NCBI RefSeq assembly: GCF_025965075.1
Contig: NZ_JAOPXQ010000047.1
Location: 1-45,014 of the forward strand
DNA: 45,014 bases
Direction of reading: 5' to 3'
DNA from: Aeromicrobium sp.
GTDB lineage: Bacteria > Actinomycetota > Actinomycetes > Propionibacteriales > Nocardioidaceae
The notes beneath the pieces are model-generated. The model saw only the letters and a list, made by a program, of their open reading frames with translations, did not search any database and was not told where the DNA came from. This document shows positions 1 through 8,738 of this stretch, in pieces; position 1 is the stretch's first letter; the number at the start of each line of letters is the position of its first letter. Both the position numbers and the translations under genes were made by a program.

Positions 1-1698
1 ACGATGAACGGCGCCGTCCTGCCGGTGCTCGCGCTGTACATCGTCGCGGCGGAGGAGCAGGGCGTGCCGCCCGAGAAGCTCTCCGGGACCATCCAGAACG
101 ACATCCTCAAGGAGTTCATGGTCCGCACCACCTACATCTACCCGCCGGCACCGTCGATGCGGATCATCTCGGACATCTTCGCGTACACCGCGCAGAAGAT
201 GCCCCGGTTCAACTCGATCTCGATCTCCGGCTACCACATCCAGGAGGCCGGGGCGACGAACGACCTCGAGCTCGCCTACACGCTGGCCGACGGCGTCGAG
301 TACATCCGCGCGGGCCTGGACGTGGGCCTGGACATCGACGCGTTCGCGCCGCGACTGAGCTTCTTCTGGGCCATCGGGATGAACTTCTACATGGAGGTCG
401 CGAAGCTCCGTGCCGCCCGCGCGCTGTGGGCCCAGCTCGTCGCCGACTTCAAGCCCCAGAACCCCAAGTCGCTGAGCCTGCGCACCCACAGCCAGACCTC
501 GGGCTGGTCGCTGACGGCGCAGGACGTCTACAACAACGTCGGCCGCACCGCGATCGAGGCGATGGCGGCGACGCAGGGGCACACCCAGTCGCTGCACACC
601 AACGCCCTCGACGAGGCCATCGCGCTGCCGACCGACTTCAGCGCCCGCATCGCCCGCAACACCCAGCTGCTGCTGCAGCAGGAGACCGGCACGACCGACA
701 TCATCGATCCGTGGGGCGGCTCCTACTACGTCGAGAAGCTGACCCACGACCTCGCCAACCGGGCCTGGGCCCACATCCAGGAGGTCGAGAAGGCCGGCGG
801 CATGTCCAAGGCCATCGAGGCCGGCATCCCCAAGATGCGCATCGAGGAGGCGGCGGCCCGCACGCAGGCCCGGATCGACGCCGGCACGCAGGCCGTCATC
901 GGCGTCAACACCTACCGGCTGCCCGACGAGGACCCGCTCGACGTGCTCAAGGTCGACAACAAGGCGGTGTACGCCTCGCAGATCGCCAAGCTCGAGCGGC
1001 TGCGCGCCGAGCGCAACCAGGACGACGTCGACGCCGCCCTCGCCGCCCTGACCAGGAGCGCCGAGCGTGGCTCCGCCAGCGACGGCTCGCTGGACGACAA
1101 CCTGCTGACCCTGGCGGTCAACGCCGCGCGTGCCAAGGCCACGGTCGGCGAGATCTCCGACGCGCTGGAGAAGGTCTACGGGCGCCACCAGGCCGTCATC
1201 CGTACGATCTCAGGTGTGTACCGCACCGAGGCCGGACAGGCCGGCAACGTCGCCCAGGTCATCGCGGCGACCGAGGAGTTCGAGAAGGCCGAGGGCCGCC
1301 GCCCGCGCATCCTGGTCGCCAAGATGGGCCAGGACGGGCACGACCGCGGCCAGAAGGTCATCGTGACGGCGTTCGCCGACATGGGCTTCGACGTCGACGT
1401 CGGCCCGCTGTTCTCGACGCCCGAGGAGGTCGCCCAGCAGGCGATCGACGCCGACGTGCACATCGTCGGCGTCTCGAGCCTCGCGGCGGGCCACCTCACG
1501 CTGCTGCCGGCGCTCAAGGCGTCGCTGGCCGAGCTGGGACGTCCCGACATCATGGTCGTCATCGGCGGGGTCATCCCGCCCGACGACGTGCCGACGCTGC
1601 TCGAGATGGGCGCCGCCGCGGTCTTCCCGCCCGGCACCGTCATCGCCGACTCGGCGCTGGACCTCCTGGACAAGCTGCGCACGGCGTCCGCCGGCTGA
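1..1698 (+). CDS. mutB: Methylmalonyl-CoA mutase large subunit, 5' end outside window
   Basis: Adenosylcobalamin-dependent mutase that interconverts (R)-methylmalonyl-CoA and succinyl-CoA in propionate catabolism, in the cytosol. The reading frame is open to the left edge, so the ATG at 4 is internal; about 565 of the family's usual 700-750 codons are visible. The TIM-barrel substrate domain occupies roughly the first 400 visible residues (for example [11 protein letters not shown] and [10 protein letters not shown]). The C-terminal B12-binding domain follows, with the base-off motif in [12 protein letters not shown] (DxHxxG), then [10 protein letters not shown] and IGGVIPPDD. The stop TGA overlaps the meaB ATG by one base (TGATG), which implies translational coupling with its chaperone. 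A small subunit gene (mutA) would be expected upstream. The identity is clear; only the missing N-terminus limits it. Confidence 0.96.
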   Translation, partial: TMNGAVLPVLALYIVAAEEQGVPPEKLSGTIQNDILKEFMVRTTYIYPPAPSMRIISDIFAYTAQKMPRFNSISISGYHIQEAGATNDLELAYTLADGVEYIRAGLDVGLDIDAFAPRLSFFWAIGMNFYMEVAKLRAARALWAQLVADFKPQNPKSLSLRTHSQTSGWSLTAQDVYNNVGRTAIEAMAATQGHTQSLHTNALDEAIALPTDFSARIARNTQLLLQQETGTTDIIDPWGGSYYVEKLTHDLANRAWAHIQEVEKAGGMSKAIEAGIPKMRIEEAAARTQARIDAGTQAVIGVNTYRLPDEDPLDVLKVDNKAVYASQIAKLERLRAERNQDDVDAALAALTRSAERGSASDGSLDDNLLTLAVNAARAKATVGEISDALEKVYGRHQAVIRTISGVYRTEAGQAGNVAQVIAATEEFEKAEGRRPRILVAKMGQDGHDRGQKVIVTAFADMGFDVDVGPLFSTPEEVAQQAIDADVHIVGVSSLAAGHLTLLPALKASLAELGRPDIMVVIGGVIPPDDVPTLLEMGAAAVFPPGTVIADSALDLLDKLRTASAG

Positions 1699-2669
1699 TG
1701 GTCGACGTCTCTGACCTGTCCGACGACGTCCGGGTGGGCAAGCGGGCCGCGATCTCGCGGGCCATCACGCTGGTCGAGTCGAGCCGGGCCGACCACCGGG
1801 CCGAGGCGCGCGAGCTGCTCGGGATCCTGACCCCCGAGGCCGGGGGAGCCATCCGGGTCGGGATCTCGGGTGTCCCGGGAGTCGGCAAGTCGACGTTCAT
1901 CGAGGCCCTGGGCAGCCACCTGATCGAGGAGGGCCACCGGGTCGGTGTGCTCGCGGTCGACCCGTCCAGCGTACGCACGGGAGGCTCGGTCCTCGGCGAC
2001 AAGACTCGTATGTCGACGCTCGCGGTCAGCCCCGACGCGTACATCCGGCCCTCGCCCAGCGCCGGAACGCTCGGCGGGGTCGCCCGCGCCACGAGCCAGG
2101 CCATGACGATCCTCGAGGCGGCCGGCTACGACGTGATTCTCGTCGAGACCGTCGGTGTGGGGCAGTCCGAGATCACGGTCGCGGGGATGGTCGACACGTT
2201 CCTGTTTTTGACCATCGCCCGCACGGGTGACCAGCTCCAGGGCATCAAGAAGGGCATCCTGGAGATCGCCGACGTCGTCGCGGTCAACAAGGCCGACGGC
2301 GACCGGGCCCAGGAGGCCGAGGTGACGGCCAAGGATCTCGCCGGCGCGCTGCGGCTCGTGCACGCCGGCACGCAGGGCTGGGTCCCGCCGGTGCTGACCT
2401 GCTCGGCGCTCGACGGCACCGGGATCGACACGGTGTGGAGCCGGATCATCCGGCACCGCGAGTTCCTCGGCACCCGCGGGCTGCGCGAGAAGCGGGCCCA
2501 GCAGCAGCTCGACTTCACCTGGGCGCTGGTCCGCGACGAGCTCGACCAGCGGCTGCGCAGCGATCCCAGCGTCGCCGCCGTCCGGGCCGAGATCCGCGAG
2601 GCCGTGCTGTCGGGCGAGATGCCGGCCGCCACCGCCGCCGACCAGATCCTCGCCGCCTACGACTCCTGA
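1698..2669 (+). CDS. meaB: Methylmalonyl-CoA mutase-associated GTPase MeaB
   Basis: G3E-family P-loop GTPase of 323 residues that loads and protects the cobalamin cofactor of methylmalonyl-CoA mutase. The Walker A motif GVPGVGKST lies near residue 58, followed by VLAVDPSS, the switch/Walker B region VETVGVGQSE, and the NKAD base-specificity motif. The C-terminal helical part matches the MeaB dimerisation arm. The ORF track merges this frame with an upstream shadow starting at 426; the real start is the ATG at 1698, inside the TGATG overlap with the mutase stop, and it gives a normal MeaB N-terminus. The gene is probably co-transcribed with the mutase. No T-rich terminator follows; a large dyad repeat does. 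Confidence 0.95.
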   Translation: MVDVSDLSDDVRVGKRAAISRAITLVESSRADHRAEARELLGILTPEAGGAIRVGISGVPGVGKSTFIEALGSHLIEEGHRVGVLAVDPSSVRTGGSVLGDKTRMSTLAVSPDAYIRPSPSAGTLGGVARATSQAMTILEAAGYDVILVETVGVGQSEITVAGMVDTFLFLTIARTGDQLQGIKKGILEIADVVAVNKADGDRAQEAEVTAKDLAGALRLVHAGTQGWVPPVLTCSALDGTGIDTVWSRIIRHREFLGTRGLREKRAQQQLDFTWALVRDELDQRLRSDPSVAAVRAEIREAVLSGEMPAATAADQILAAYDS

Positions 2670-2675
2670 CCCCCC

Positions 2676-2798
2676 GCGATCCGCGAGTGGCGGAAAGCGA
2701 TCCGCGAGTGGCGGAAAGTGCAGTTCTTGGGACGGCGTGTCGTCCACTTCTGCGCCACTCGCGGGATGGTCTGCGCCACTCGCGCTACTGCGTGATCC
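2676..2798. repeat. Symmetric dyad repeat, four CGCGAGTGGCG cores at 21-bp period
   Basis: The 11-mer CGCGAGTGGCG occurs at 2682-2692 and 2703-2713, and its exact reverse complement CGCCACTCGCG at 2753-2763 and 2774-2784. Both nested pairs share one centre at about position 2733, and copies within each arm are 21 bp apart, two B-DNA turns. Flanking bases pair imperfectly (ggcGGAAAGTG against CACTTctGCGCC), so a long hairpin or cruciform is possible. It fills the gap between meaB and the transglutaminase-like gene. It may be a dispersed palindromic element, a terminator-like structure or a protein-binding array; sequence alone cannot decide. Confidence 0.8.
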
Positions 2799-2914
2799 GC
2801 GGTGCACCTTCCCGCACCCGGCCAGCAGCAGTCCGACGCCGTGACAGTAGGGGACCGGTCAGCGTCACACCCGCTCGGCTGGGGCGATCCGTCCCGCTGT
2901 GACAGGATCGGGAA

Positions 2915-3706
2915 GTGAAGCGAACCGTCTCGGCCCACCTCCAGCTCCACCTCCACGGCGAGGCCGACCTGATCTTCTCGATCGCGGTCGCCGAGCGCGA
3001 GGGCGTGAGCGAGAAGCTCGAGATCACCTCCGGCGGGACGAGGCTCGAGGCGCAGGAGATCGTGGGTCGCCACGGCACTCGCCTGCACCGGCTGACCGGA
3101 CCGGTCGGGCCCATGGTGATCGACTACTCCGCGGAGATCACGGGGCAGGCCGAGCCCGCCCCGATCGAGCAGCTCGACATCATCGAGTACCGCCGGCCGA
3201 GCCGCTACTGCGAGTCCGACACGCTCTTCGCGACCGCGCAGTCGGAGTTCGCCGGGGTCCACGGCAAGGAGCTCCTCGACGCCGTGAGCTCGTGGGTGGG
3301 GGACAAGCTGACGTACGTCCCAGGGGCCAGCCAGCCGACCGACGGTGCCGTTGCGACGATGCTGGCGCGCAAGGGGGTCTGCCGCGACTACGCGCACCTC
3401 GTCGTGGCGCTGCTGCGCTCGCTCGACGTCCCGGCCCGCCTCGCCTCGGTCTACGCCCCGGGCCTCTTTCCGATGGACTTCCACGCCGTCGCGGAGGCGT
3501 ACGTCGAGGGGTCCTGGCGGGTCGTCGACGCGACCGCGCTGGCGCCCCGCAGCAGCCTGGTGCGGATCGCGACGGGGCAGGACGCCTCCGAGACGGCGTT
3601 CCTGTCGCAGCACGGTGCCGCCGTCGACCTGCGGTGGATGGCCGTGACGGCCGTCGTCGACGCGCTGCCGGGCGACGACCTGACCGAGCTCGTCTCGCTG
3701 CGCTGA
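2915..3706 (+). CDS. Transglutaminase-like (papain-fold) domain protein
   Basis: A 263-residue cytosolic protein with a C-terminal transglutaminase-like domain (PF01841 type). The probable Cys-His-Asp triad is visible: Cys in GVCRDYAHL, His in DFHAVAEAYV and Asp in RVVDATAL. The N-terminal 110 residues look like the beta-rich bacterial transglutaminase-like N-terminal region. No signal peptide or membrane segment is seen. The GTG start at 2915 has no Shine-Dalgarno but lies 6 nt after a -10-like CAGGAT (2903-2908), so the transcript is probably leaderless. Members of this family act as proteases, amidases or cross-linking enzymes; the substrate here cannot be told. The 3' end converges on a reductase gene across a shared hairpin. 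Confidence 0.85.
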   Translation: MKRTVSAHLQLHLHGEADLIFSIAVAEREGVSEKLEITSGGTRLEAQEIVGRHGTRLHRLTGPVGPMVIDYSAEITGQAEPAPIEQLDIIEYRRPSRYCESDTLFATAQSEFAGVHGKELLDAVSSWVGDKLTYVPGASQPTDGAVATMLARKGVCRDYAHLVVALLRSLDVPARLASVYAPGLFPMDFHAVAEAYVEGSWRVVDATALAPRSSLVRIATGQDASETAFLSQHGAAVDLRWMAVTAVVDALPGDDLTELVSLR

Positions 3707-3710
3707 CCCG

Positions 3711-3738
3711 CCGGCGTCGGACTCAGCCCCGACGCCGG
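3711..3738. terminator. Hairpin between convergent genes
   Basis: A 10-bp perfect stem, CCGGCGTCGG at 3711-3720 and CCGACGCCGG at 3729-3738, with an 8-nt loop. It lies just after the plus-strand stop and overlaps the last codons of the minus-strand reductase. There is no U-tract on either side, so any termination activity would be of the GC-rich actinobacterial kind. Confidence 0.5.
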
Positions 3739-4367
3739 GCGGCGTCGGTCGCCTCGCGCAGCTCGGCCGACGTCAGCCGAGGTCCGTAGCCCGGGGTGTC
3801 GGGCTGGATGCGCCAGCCCTCGGCCAGCGGGCCGAGGTCCACGACGTCGAAGCCGATCTCGTCGATGAATGCCGCGACCGCCGCCTTCGCGGCCGCATCG
3901 TCACCGGCGATGCTCAGGGCGCGACGACCGGCGGATCCGGTCGGCTGCGCGTGCTCGGTGATGTGCGCGGAACCGATGTGGTTGAACGCCTTGACGACGT
4001 GCGACCCCGGCAGGTGGGCCTGCAGCAGCTCCGAGCTCGTCGTGGACTCGTCGTCGAGTGAGTCGACGTGGCCGTCGCGCTGCGGGTAGTAGTTGTTGGT
4101 GTCGATGACCGTCGTGCCGGCCAGCGGCTCGACCGGGACCGAGTCGATCGCCTTGAGGGGGATCGTGACCACCGCGAGATCGGCGGCTGCGGCGGCCTCG
4201 GCGGGGGTCGCGGCGCGGGCCGACGGGCCCAGCTCGGCGGCCAGGTCCTGCAAGGTCTCGGGTCCGCGTGAGTTGCTGATGACGACGTCGTGGCCGGCCG
4301 CGACGGCGGCGCGGGCGATCTGGCTGCCGATGTGGCCGGCGCCGATGAGTCCGATGGTGTGGGTCAT
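3723..4367 (-). CDS. NADPH-dependent F420 reductase-like Rossmann oxidoreductase
   Basis: A 214-residue protein of the NADP oxidoreductase coenzyme F420-dependent family. It starts with an NAD(P)-binding fold (IGLIGAGHIGSQIARAA, GxGxxG) and has the family-typical DTNNYYPQRDG and VVKAFNHIGS segments. Members reduce F420 with NADPH or act on related substrates; the exact substrate here is not readable. The track start at 4439 adds 24 unlikely residues. The ATG at 4367 is preferred because GAGGA lies 4 nt upstream and the Rossmann strand follows at once. A sigma70-like promoter (TTGACA, 17 bp, TATTTG) sits about 75 bp upstream, in an AT-richer stretch. Confidence 0.85.
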   Translation of the reverse strand: MTHTIGLIGAGHIGSQIARAAVAAGHDVVISNSRGPETLQDLAAELGPSARAATPAEAAAAADLAVVTIPLKAIDSVPVEPLAGTTVIDTNNYYPQRDGHVDSLDDESTTSSELLQAHLPGSHVVKAFNHIGSAHITEHAQPTGSAGRRALSIAGDDAAAKAAVAAFIDEIGFDVVDLGPLAEGWRIQPDTPGYGPRLTSAELREATDAARRRG

Positions 4368-4439
4368 GCAGTCCTCAACGCCCGGCGTCGCGGCATATTC
4401 CTCCTCGGGGATGGCCTGCCTCGGTGGGACCATGGACAT

Positions 4440-4744
4440 CTAGTCCCAAATAACTATGTGTCGAGCAAATGTCAAGACTGCACTTGTCGGCAGTTATTGG
4501 TTACTGTCTTTCACAGATGCACTGACGCGCGAGCGTTGTGGGCCGGCCGTCTCGGGGGGATGGCCGGCCTCCTCTTTTTCCTGGGAACAGGAGGGGTTAC
4601 CGGACGTCGAGCCGGGCGTACGTCGACGGTCCCGTCGTGAGGGTGTCCCAGCCGCCGATGCGCCAGCTCGGCCGCCCTGGTGGCGCAGTGCCGGTCGAGG
4701 ACGAAGCGGACCGCGGCGCACGCGGCGGCGCGGGCCGGTCCGCC
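4440..4744. other. Intergenic stretch with a GC hairpin and a possible coding remnant
   Basis: This 305-bp gap holds no convincing intact gene. Positions 4541-4548 and 4562-4569 form a GGCCGGCC hairpin followed on the plus strand by TCCTCTTTTT, terminator-like although no plus gene precedes it. On the minus strand, one frame after the acyltransferase stop ends in PSWRIGGWDTLTTGPSTYA plus LDVR and a TAA at 4597-4599, with nearly every third base G or C. That could be the tail of a decayed gene, but the reading is short and unsupported by homology I can name. Confidence 0.35.
4447..4475 (-). promoter_or_regulatory. Sigma70-type promoter for the reductase gene
   Basis: On the minus strand a perfect -35 TTGACA (4470-4475) is followed after 17 bp by TATTTG (4447-4452). 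The expected transcript start near 4440 gives a leader of about 70 nt that carries the GAGGA ribosome site. An imperfect palindrome CAGTTA-TTGG-TTACTG (plus strand, about 4491-4506) lies just upstream of the -35 and could be an operator. Confidence 0.6.
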
Positions 4745-6829
4745 TCAGCCGGTGCGGGGTTCCAGCAGGTCGAGGGCGACCATCCGCTGGTACAGGTACG
4801 GCGCGAGGGTCCGCATGAAGGTGAACGTGGGGTGCGACGTGTCGCGATAGACGTTGACCCCGCCGATCACGGCCGGACAGGTGCCGCCGCGACAGTAGAA
4901 GTCGGTCAGGTCGATGCTCGCGCCGTTGTCGGTCACGCGGGCCGCGTCGGGCATCGCGTCGTCGAACCGGAGACCGTGCGCGCGGGTGAACGAGCAGCTG
5001 TCGGGCGTGATGGGCCGCGTCTGCGCGAGGCACGTGTTGGGGTCGCGCCCCGGGTCGGGGTTGTCGCGCAGCGCGAGCACCGGGATCCCCTTCCGGCCCA
5101 TCGAGCTCCACGTGGCGGAGAAGGCCTTGACCCGGGCGGCGTGGCTCCCGCTCTGGTACTTCGCCCGCCCGGTGGTGACGACGAGGTCGATCGACGGCGC
5201 CTGCGCCTCGAGCCACCGGGCGAGCTTGTGCCGCCAGGTCGTGCAGCTCTCGACCCGCAGCGTGTCCTCGTCCTCCAGGGGGATCGAGGTCCAGGCGCAG
5301 CTGCTCTTGAGCTGCGCCGTCAGGGTGATCTGTCGGTTCTTGGCCAGCTCTACGAAGATCGGCAGGTACGAGCGCAGGTGCGAGTCGCCGACCAGGACGA
5401 CGTGCGGCAGGGACGTGTCGCTGACGTCGCCGAACGAGCAGTCGGTGCTGAGGTCGGGCGTGCCCGGGCCGGCGAAGCACCCGGGGTAGGCGTCGTCCTC
5501 CTCCCGTCCCGCGGCCTCGGGTGCCGGCACCAGGGTGCCGACCAGGTCGGGGTTGGTGCACGGATGGTCGGGGTCCATCGCCGCGGCGCCGAAGCAGGCG
5601 GGCTGGTTGGCGTTGAGCCTCTTGGTGACCGCCTCGGCCCGGTCGGCGGCGGCCCCGGCGATCGAGGACCCGACCAGGCTCGTGGTCACGAGAGCCGTGG
5701 CCGCGACACCGGCGAGCGCGAACGTGACGCCGCTGCGCCGCAGGCCGAAGGAGCCGGCGACACGGACCGGGTCCTCGACGTAGCGCTTCGTCAGCACGGA
5801 GAGGGCGATCGTGCCGGCCAGGATGCCGATCCGTGACCACAGCCCGAGCTCGTGGCCCAGCACGAACGGGAGGACGACGATGGGTGCCCAGTGCCACAGG
5901 TACATCGAGTACGAGATGTCGCCCAGCACCTGCACGGGGCGCAGCCGGATCAGGGGGGCGGGGGACACGGGGCCGCTGGGCGTACCGGCCACGATGACGG
6001 CCATGGCCGCCGCGACCGGCAGCAGCGCGGCGACGCCGGGAAATGCGGTCGACGAGGAGAAGGCGAACGCGCACCATGCCAGCGCGAGCAGCCCGCCCCA
6101 CGACACCAAGGCCATCGAGGTCCCCGGCTCGCGGCGGGCTCCGCGCGTCCCCGGCGCACGCCGGGTCGTCCAGAGGGCGAGGAGCGCGCCGGCGCCGAAC
6201 TCCCACGCGCGCGTCGGCGTCACGAAGTAGGCGGCTGCGGGGTTGTGGTCCGTGAGGTACAGCGAGTACGCCAGGCTGGCGAGCGTCACGCCCCCCAGGA
6301 CGAGGGTCAGCGCCCGGCGGCTGGAGATCCGGGAGGTCAGTCCGGCGAGGGCGACCGCCGCGACCACCAGCACCGGCCAGAAGAGGTAGAACTGCTCCTC
6401 GACCGACAGCGTCCAGAAGTGCTGGGCGACGCTCGGCGCGTTGTCCGAGGCCAGGTAGTCGACGGCGTCGGACGCCAGCACCCAGTTCTGCGCGTAGAGC
6501 GCCGAGCCGACGATCTCCCGGAAGTTCTGCGCCCACGCGATCTGCGGGACCCAGACGTACACCGCGATCGCCGAGCTCAGCAGGACGACGTACGCCGCGG
6601 GCAGGAGACGGCGCGCCCGCCGGGCCCAGAACCGGGCCAACCGGACGCGGCCGGTCGACTCGACCTCGCGCAGCAGGTGGGCCGTGATCAGGAATCCTGA
6701 GATCACGAAGAACACGTCGACGCCGACGTATCCTCCGGGCAGCCGCCCCGGCCACAGGTGGTACAGGACCACCATCAGCACCGCGACGGCCCGGAGGGCC
6801 TGCACTTCGAGGCGCAGCTCGTTCTTCAC
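4745..6829 (-). CDS. OafA/YrhL-type acyltransferase with C-terminal SGNH domain
   Basis: A 694-residue membrane protein. The N-terminal part (about 1-375) is an acyltransferase-3 domain: RLEVQALRAVAVLMVVLYH, GGYVGVDVFFVISGFLIT and WTLSVEEQFYLFWP are diagnostic, with about ten membrane helices. After a linker comes an SGNH hydrolase-like domain with the nucleophile Ser in VVLVGDSHLRSY and a C-terminal DTSHPT supplying Asp and His. Such two-domain proteins O-acetylate or otherwise acylate cell-surface glycans, lipids or peptidoglycan; the acceptor is not evident. The GTG start at 6829 gives the standard N-terminus, with CCGAGG directly upstream. It follows citrate synthase by 27 bp on the same strand and may be co-transcribed. 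Confidence 0.92.
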   Translation of the reverse strand: MKNELRLEVQALRAVAVLMVVLYHLWPGRLPGGYVGVDVFFVISGFLITAHLLREVESTGRVRLARFWARRARRLLPAAYVVLLSSAIAVYVWVPQIAWAQNFREIVGSALYAQNWVLASDAVDYLASDNAPSVAQHFWTLSVEEQFYLFWPVLVVAAVALAGLTSRISSRRALTLVLGGVTLASLAYSLYLTDHNPAAAYFVTPTRAWEFGAGALLALWTTRRAPGTRGARREPGTSMALVSWGGLLALAWCAFAFSSSTAFPGVAALLPVAAAMAVIVAGTPSGPVSPAPLIRLRPVQVLGDISYSMYLWHWAPIVVLPFVLGHELGLWSRIGILAGTIALSVLTKRYVEDPVRVAGSFGLRRSGVTFALAGVAATALVTTSLVGSSIAGAAADRAEAVTKRLNANQPACFGAAAMDPDHPCTNPDLVGTLVPAPEAAGREEDDAYPGCFAGPGTPDLSTDCSFGDVSDTSLPHVVLVGDSHLRSYLPIFVELAKNRQITLTAQLKSSCAWTSIPLEDEDTLRVESCTTWRHKLARWLEAQAPSIDLVVTTGRAKYQSGSHAARVKAFSATWSSMGRKGIPVLALRDNPDPGRDPNTCLAQTRPITPDSCSFTRAHGLRFDDAMPDAARVTDNGASIDLTDFYCRGGTCPAVIGGVNVYRDTSHPTFTFMRTLAPYLYQRMVALDLLEPRTG

Positions 6830-6856
6830 CCTCGGTAACTCAGTTGGGTGCGAGGC

Positions 6857-7963
6857 CTAGGCCTTGGCCCAGTCCGGGTTCCAGCCGTCGACCTCGTCGG
6901 CGCGGCGCGAGGCCGGACCGGTGTAGATCGCGGACGGACGGATCAGGCGCCCGGTGCGCTTCTGCTCCAGGATGTGCGCGCTCCAGCCGGCGGTGCGGGC
7001 GGAGGTGAACATCGCGGTGAACATGTGCGGCGGGATCTCGGCGTAGTCGAGGATGATCGCGGCCCAGAACTCGACGTTGGTCTCGAGCACGCGGTCGGGA
7101 CGACGCTCCTTGAGCTCCTTGAGCGCGGCCTCCTCCAGCGCGATCGCGACCTCGGCGCGGGGGGCGTTGAGCTCCTGCGCCGTACGACGCAGCGTGCGGG
7201 CACGCGGGTCCTGCGCGCGGTAGACGCGGTGGCCGAAGCCCATGAGGCGTTCGCCGCTGTCGAGCTGCTCCTTGACGTACGCCGTGGCGTCGCCGGACTT
7301 CTCGACGGCCTCGATCATCGACAGCACGCGGGCCGGGGCGCCACCGTGCAGCGGGCCGGACATCGCGCCGACGGCTCCGGAGAGCGCAGCGGCGGCGTCG
7401 GCGCCGGTCGAGGCGATGACCCGGGCGGTGAACGTCGAGGCATTCATGCCGTGCTCGGCCGCGGAGACCCAGTAGGCGTCGATGGCCTTGACGTGGTTGG
7501 GGTTGACCTCGCCGCGCCAGCGCGTCAGGAACCGCTCCGTGATCGTCGAGCACTTGTCGATCTGCGCCTGCGGCACCATCGGCTGGCCCACGCCACGCGC
7601 GGCCTGGGCGACGTAGGAGAGGACCATGACCGCGGTGCGGGCAAGGTCCTCACGTGCCTGGACGTCGTCGATGTCGTAGAGCTGCTTCATGCCCCAGGCG
7701 GGGGCGGTCAGCGCGATGGCGCTCTGCACGTCGGCGCGGATGTCGCCGGAGTGTACGGGGATCGGGAACGGCTCGGCGGGCGGGAGGCCGGGCTCGTACG
7801 TCCCGTCGACCAGCAGGCCCCAGATCTTCTCGAAGGGAACACGCCCGACGAGGTCGTCGATGTCGACGCCGCGATAGCGAAGCGCAGAGCCTTCCTTGTC
7901 GGGTTCGGCGATCTCGCTCTCGAACGCGATGACGCCTTCCAGTCCGTGGTGCACTTCAGTCAT
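6857..7963 (-). CDS. Citrate synthase (short, type I/citrate synthase 2 form)
   Basis: A 368-residue citrate synthase-fold enzyme that condenses acetyl-CoA (or a related acyl-CoA) with oxaloacetate. Visible family motifs are SAAEHGMNAST, GPLHGGAP, MGFGHRVYR and the Asp/Phe region ETNVEFWAAIILD. The track ORF runs far upstream as a shadow of pdxH; the real start is ATG 7963 (MTEVHHGLEG), 7 nt after a -10-like CAGAAT, consistent with a leaderless transcript. Methylcitrate synthase activity is an alternative given the propionate genes at the left edge, but those are 4 kb away with unrelated genes between. It is divergent from pdxH with only 36 bp between starts, an arrangement I recall from other actinobacteria. 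Confidence 0.93.
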   Translation of the reverse strand: MTEVHHGLEGVIAFESEIAEPDKEGSALRYRGVDIDDLVGRVPFEKIWGLLVDGTYEPGLPPAEPFPIPVHSGDIRADVQSAIALTAPAWGMKQLYDIDDVQAREDLARTAVMVLSYVAQAARGVGQPMVPQAQIDKCSTITERFLTRWRGEVNPNHVKAIDAYWVSAAEHGMNASTFTARVIASTGADAAAALSGAVGAMSGPLHGGAPARVLSMIEAVEKSGDATAYVKEQLDSGERLMGFGHRVYRAQDPRARTLRRTAQELNAPRAEVAIALEEAALKELKERRPDRVLETNVEFWAAIILDYAEIPPHMFTAMFTSARTAGWSAHILEQKRTGRLIRPSAIYTGPASRRADEVDGWNPDWAKA

Positions 7964-7970
7964 ACGCTGC

Positions 7971-7993
7971 ATTCTGCCCTGCGCCACTACGGT
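7971..7993. promoter_or_regulatory. Divergent -10 elements, citrate synthase and pdxH
   Basis: The minus-strand CAGAAT (7971-7976) lies 7 nt from the citrate synthase ATG, and the plus-strand TACGGT (7988-7993) lies 6 nt from the pdxH ATG at 8000. The -35 region of each promoter must overlap the other's core, so the two genes probably compete for or coordinate polymerase binding. Neither start has a Shine-Dalgarno. Confidence 0.6.
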
Positions 7994-7999
7994 AGGCAC

Positions 8000-8644
8000 A
8001 TGGAGACCCCGGATCTGGCCCGGATGCGCGAGGAGTACGCCCGTGAGGGCCTCGACGAGACGGCCGCCGGAGACGATCCGCTGGCCCTGTTCGCGCGGTG
8101 GCTGGACGACGCGGTGGACGCCCACGTGCACGAGCCCAATGCGATGGCGCTCGCGACGGCGACCCCCGAGGGACGGCCGTCGGTGCGGGTCGTCCTGCTC
8201 AAGGGCCTCGACGCGCGGGGGATGACGTTCTACACCAACTACGACTCCCGCAAGGGCCGCGAGCTGGCCGCCAACCCGTGGGCCGCGGCGACGATGCTGT
8301 GGCACCCGCTGCAGCGACAGGTCCGGGTCGAGGGTGCCGTGGCGCGGCTCGACGCGGCGGAGTCCGACGCCTACTTCGCGTCCCGCCCGCGTGGCTCGCG
8401 GATCGGTGCCGTGGCGTCGCCGCAGTCGCGTCCCGTCGCGGGCCGGCGGGACCTGGAGCGGGACTTCCGGGAGGTCGAGGAGGCGTACGCCGGCCGCGAC
8501 GTCGACCGGCCGGCGGCCTGGGGCGGCTACCGGATCGCGATCGAGTCGGTCGAGTTCTGGCAGGGCCGGGTCAACCGCCTGCACGACCGGCTCCGCTACG
8601 TCCGGCAGGGCGGCGGCTGGTCGCGGGAGCGACTCGCCCCGTAG
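8000..8644 (+). CDS. pdxH: Pyridoxamine 5'-phosphate oxidase
   Basis: FMN-dependent oxidase of 214 residues that converts pyridoxine or pyridoxamine 5'-phosphate to pyridoxal 5'-phosphate, the last step of vitamin B6 synthesis and salvage. Diagnostic segments are NAMALATATPEGRPSVRVVLLKG, FYTNYDSRKGREL (FMN site), the ASPQSRPVAGR region and the C-terminal EFWQGRVNRLHDR. The start ATG at 8000 follows TACGGT by 6 nt, so the mRNA is probably leaderless; the longer track frame from 6848 is an antisense shadow of citrate synthase. Length and motifs match the family closely. Confidence 0.96.
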   Translation: METPDLARMREEYAREGLDETAAGDDPLALFARWLDDAVDAHVHEPNAMALATATPEGRPSVRVVLLKGLDARGMTFYTNYDSRKGRELAANPWAAATMLWHPLQRQVRVEGAVARLDAAESDAYFASRPRGSRIGAVASPQSRPVAGRRDLERDFREVEEAYAGRDVDRPAAWGGYRIAIESVEFWQGRVNRLHDRLRYVRQGGGWSRERLAP

Positions 8645-8738
8645 CCACGGCCCGCTCGCGGGTGCTGACGGGCAGCGTTCACGTCCCGTCCACCGGGCGG
8701 CCCGAAGCGGGACGCCTCGCCCCCGCAGCGTGAGGGGC

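Noticed and set aside
1176-2807. Minus-strand 543-residue ORF opposite mutB/meaB
   Set aside because: Shadow frame of two unmistakable genes on the other strand.
4456-4818. 120-codon plus-strand ORF in the gap before the acyltransferase
   Set aside because: It overlaps the acyltransferase end on the opposite strand and is Arg/Gly-rich without any motif.
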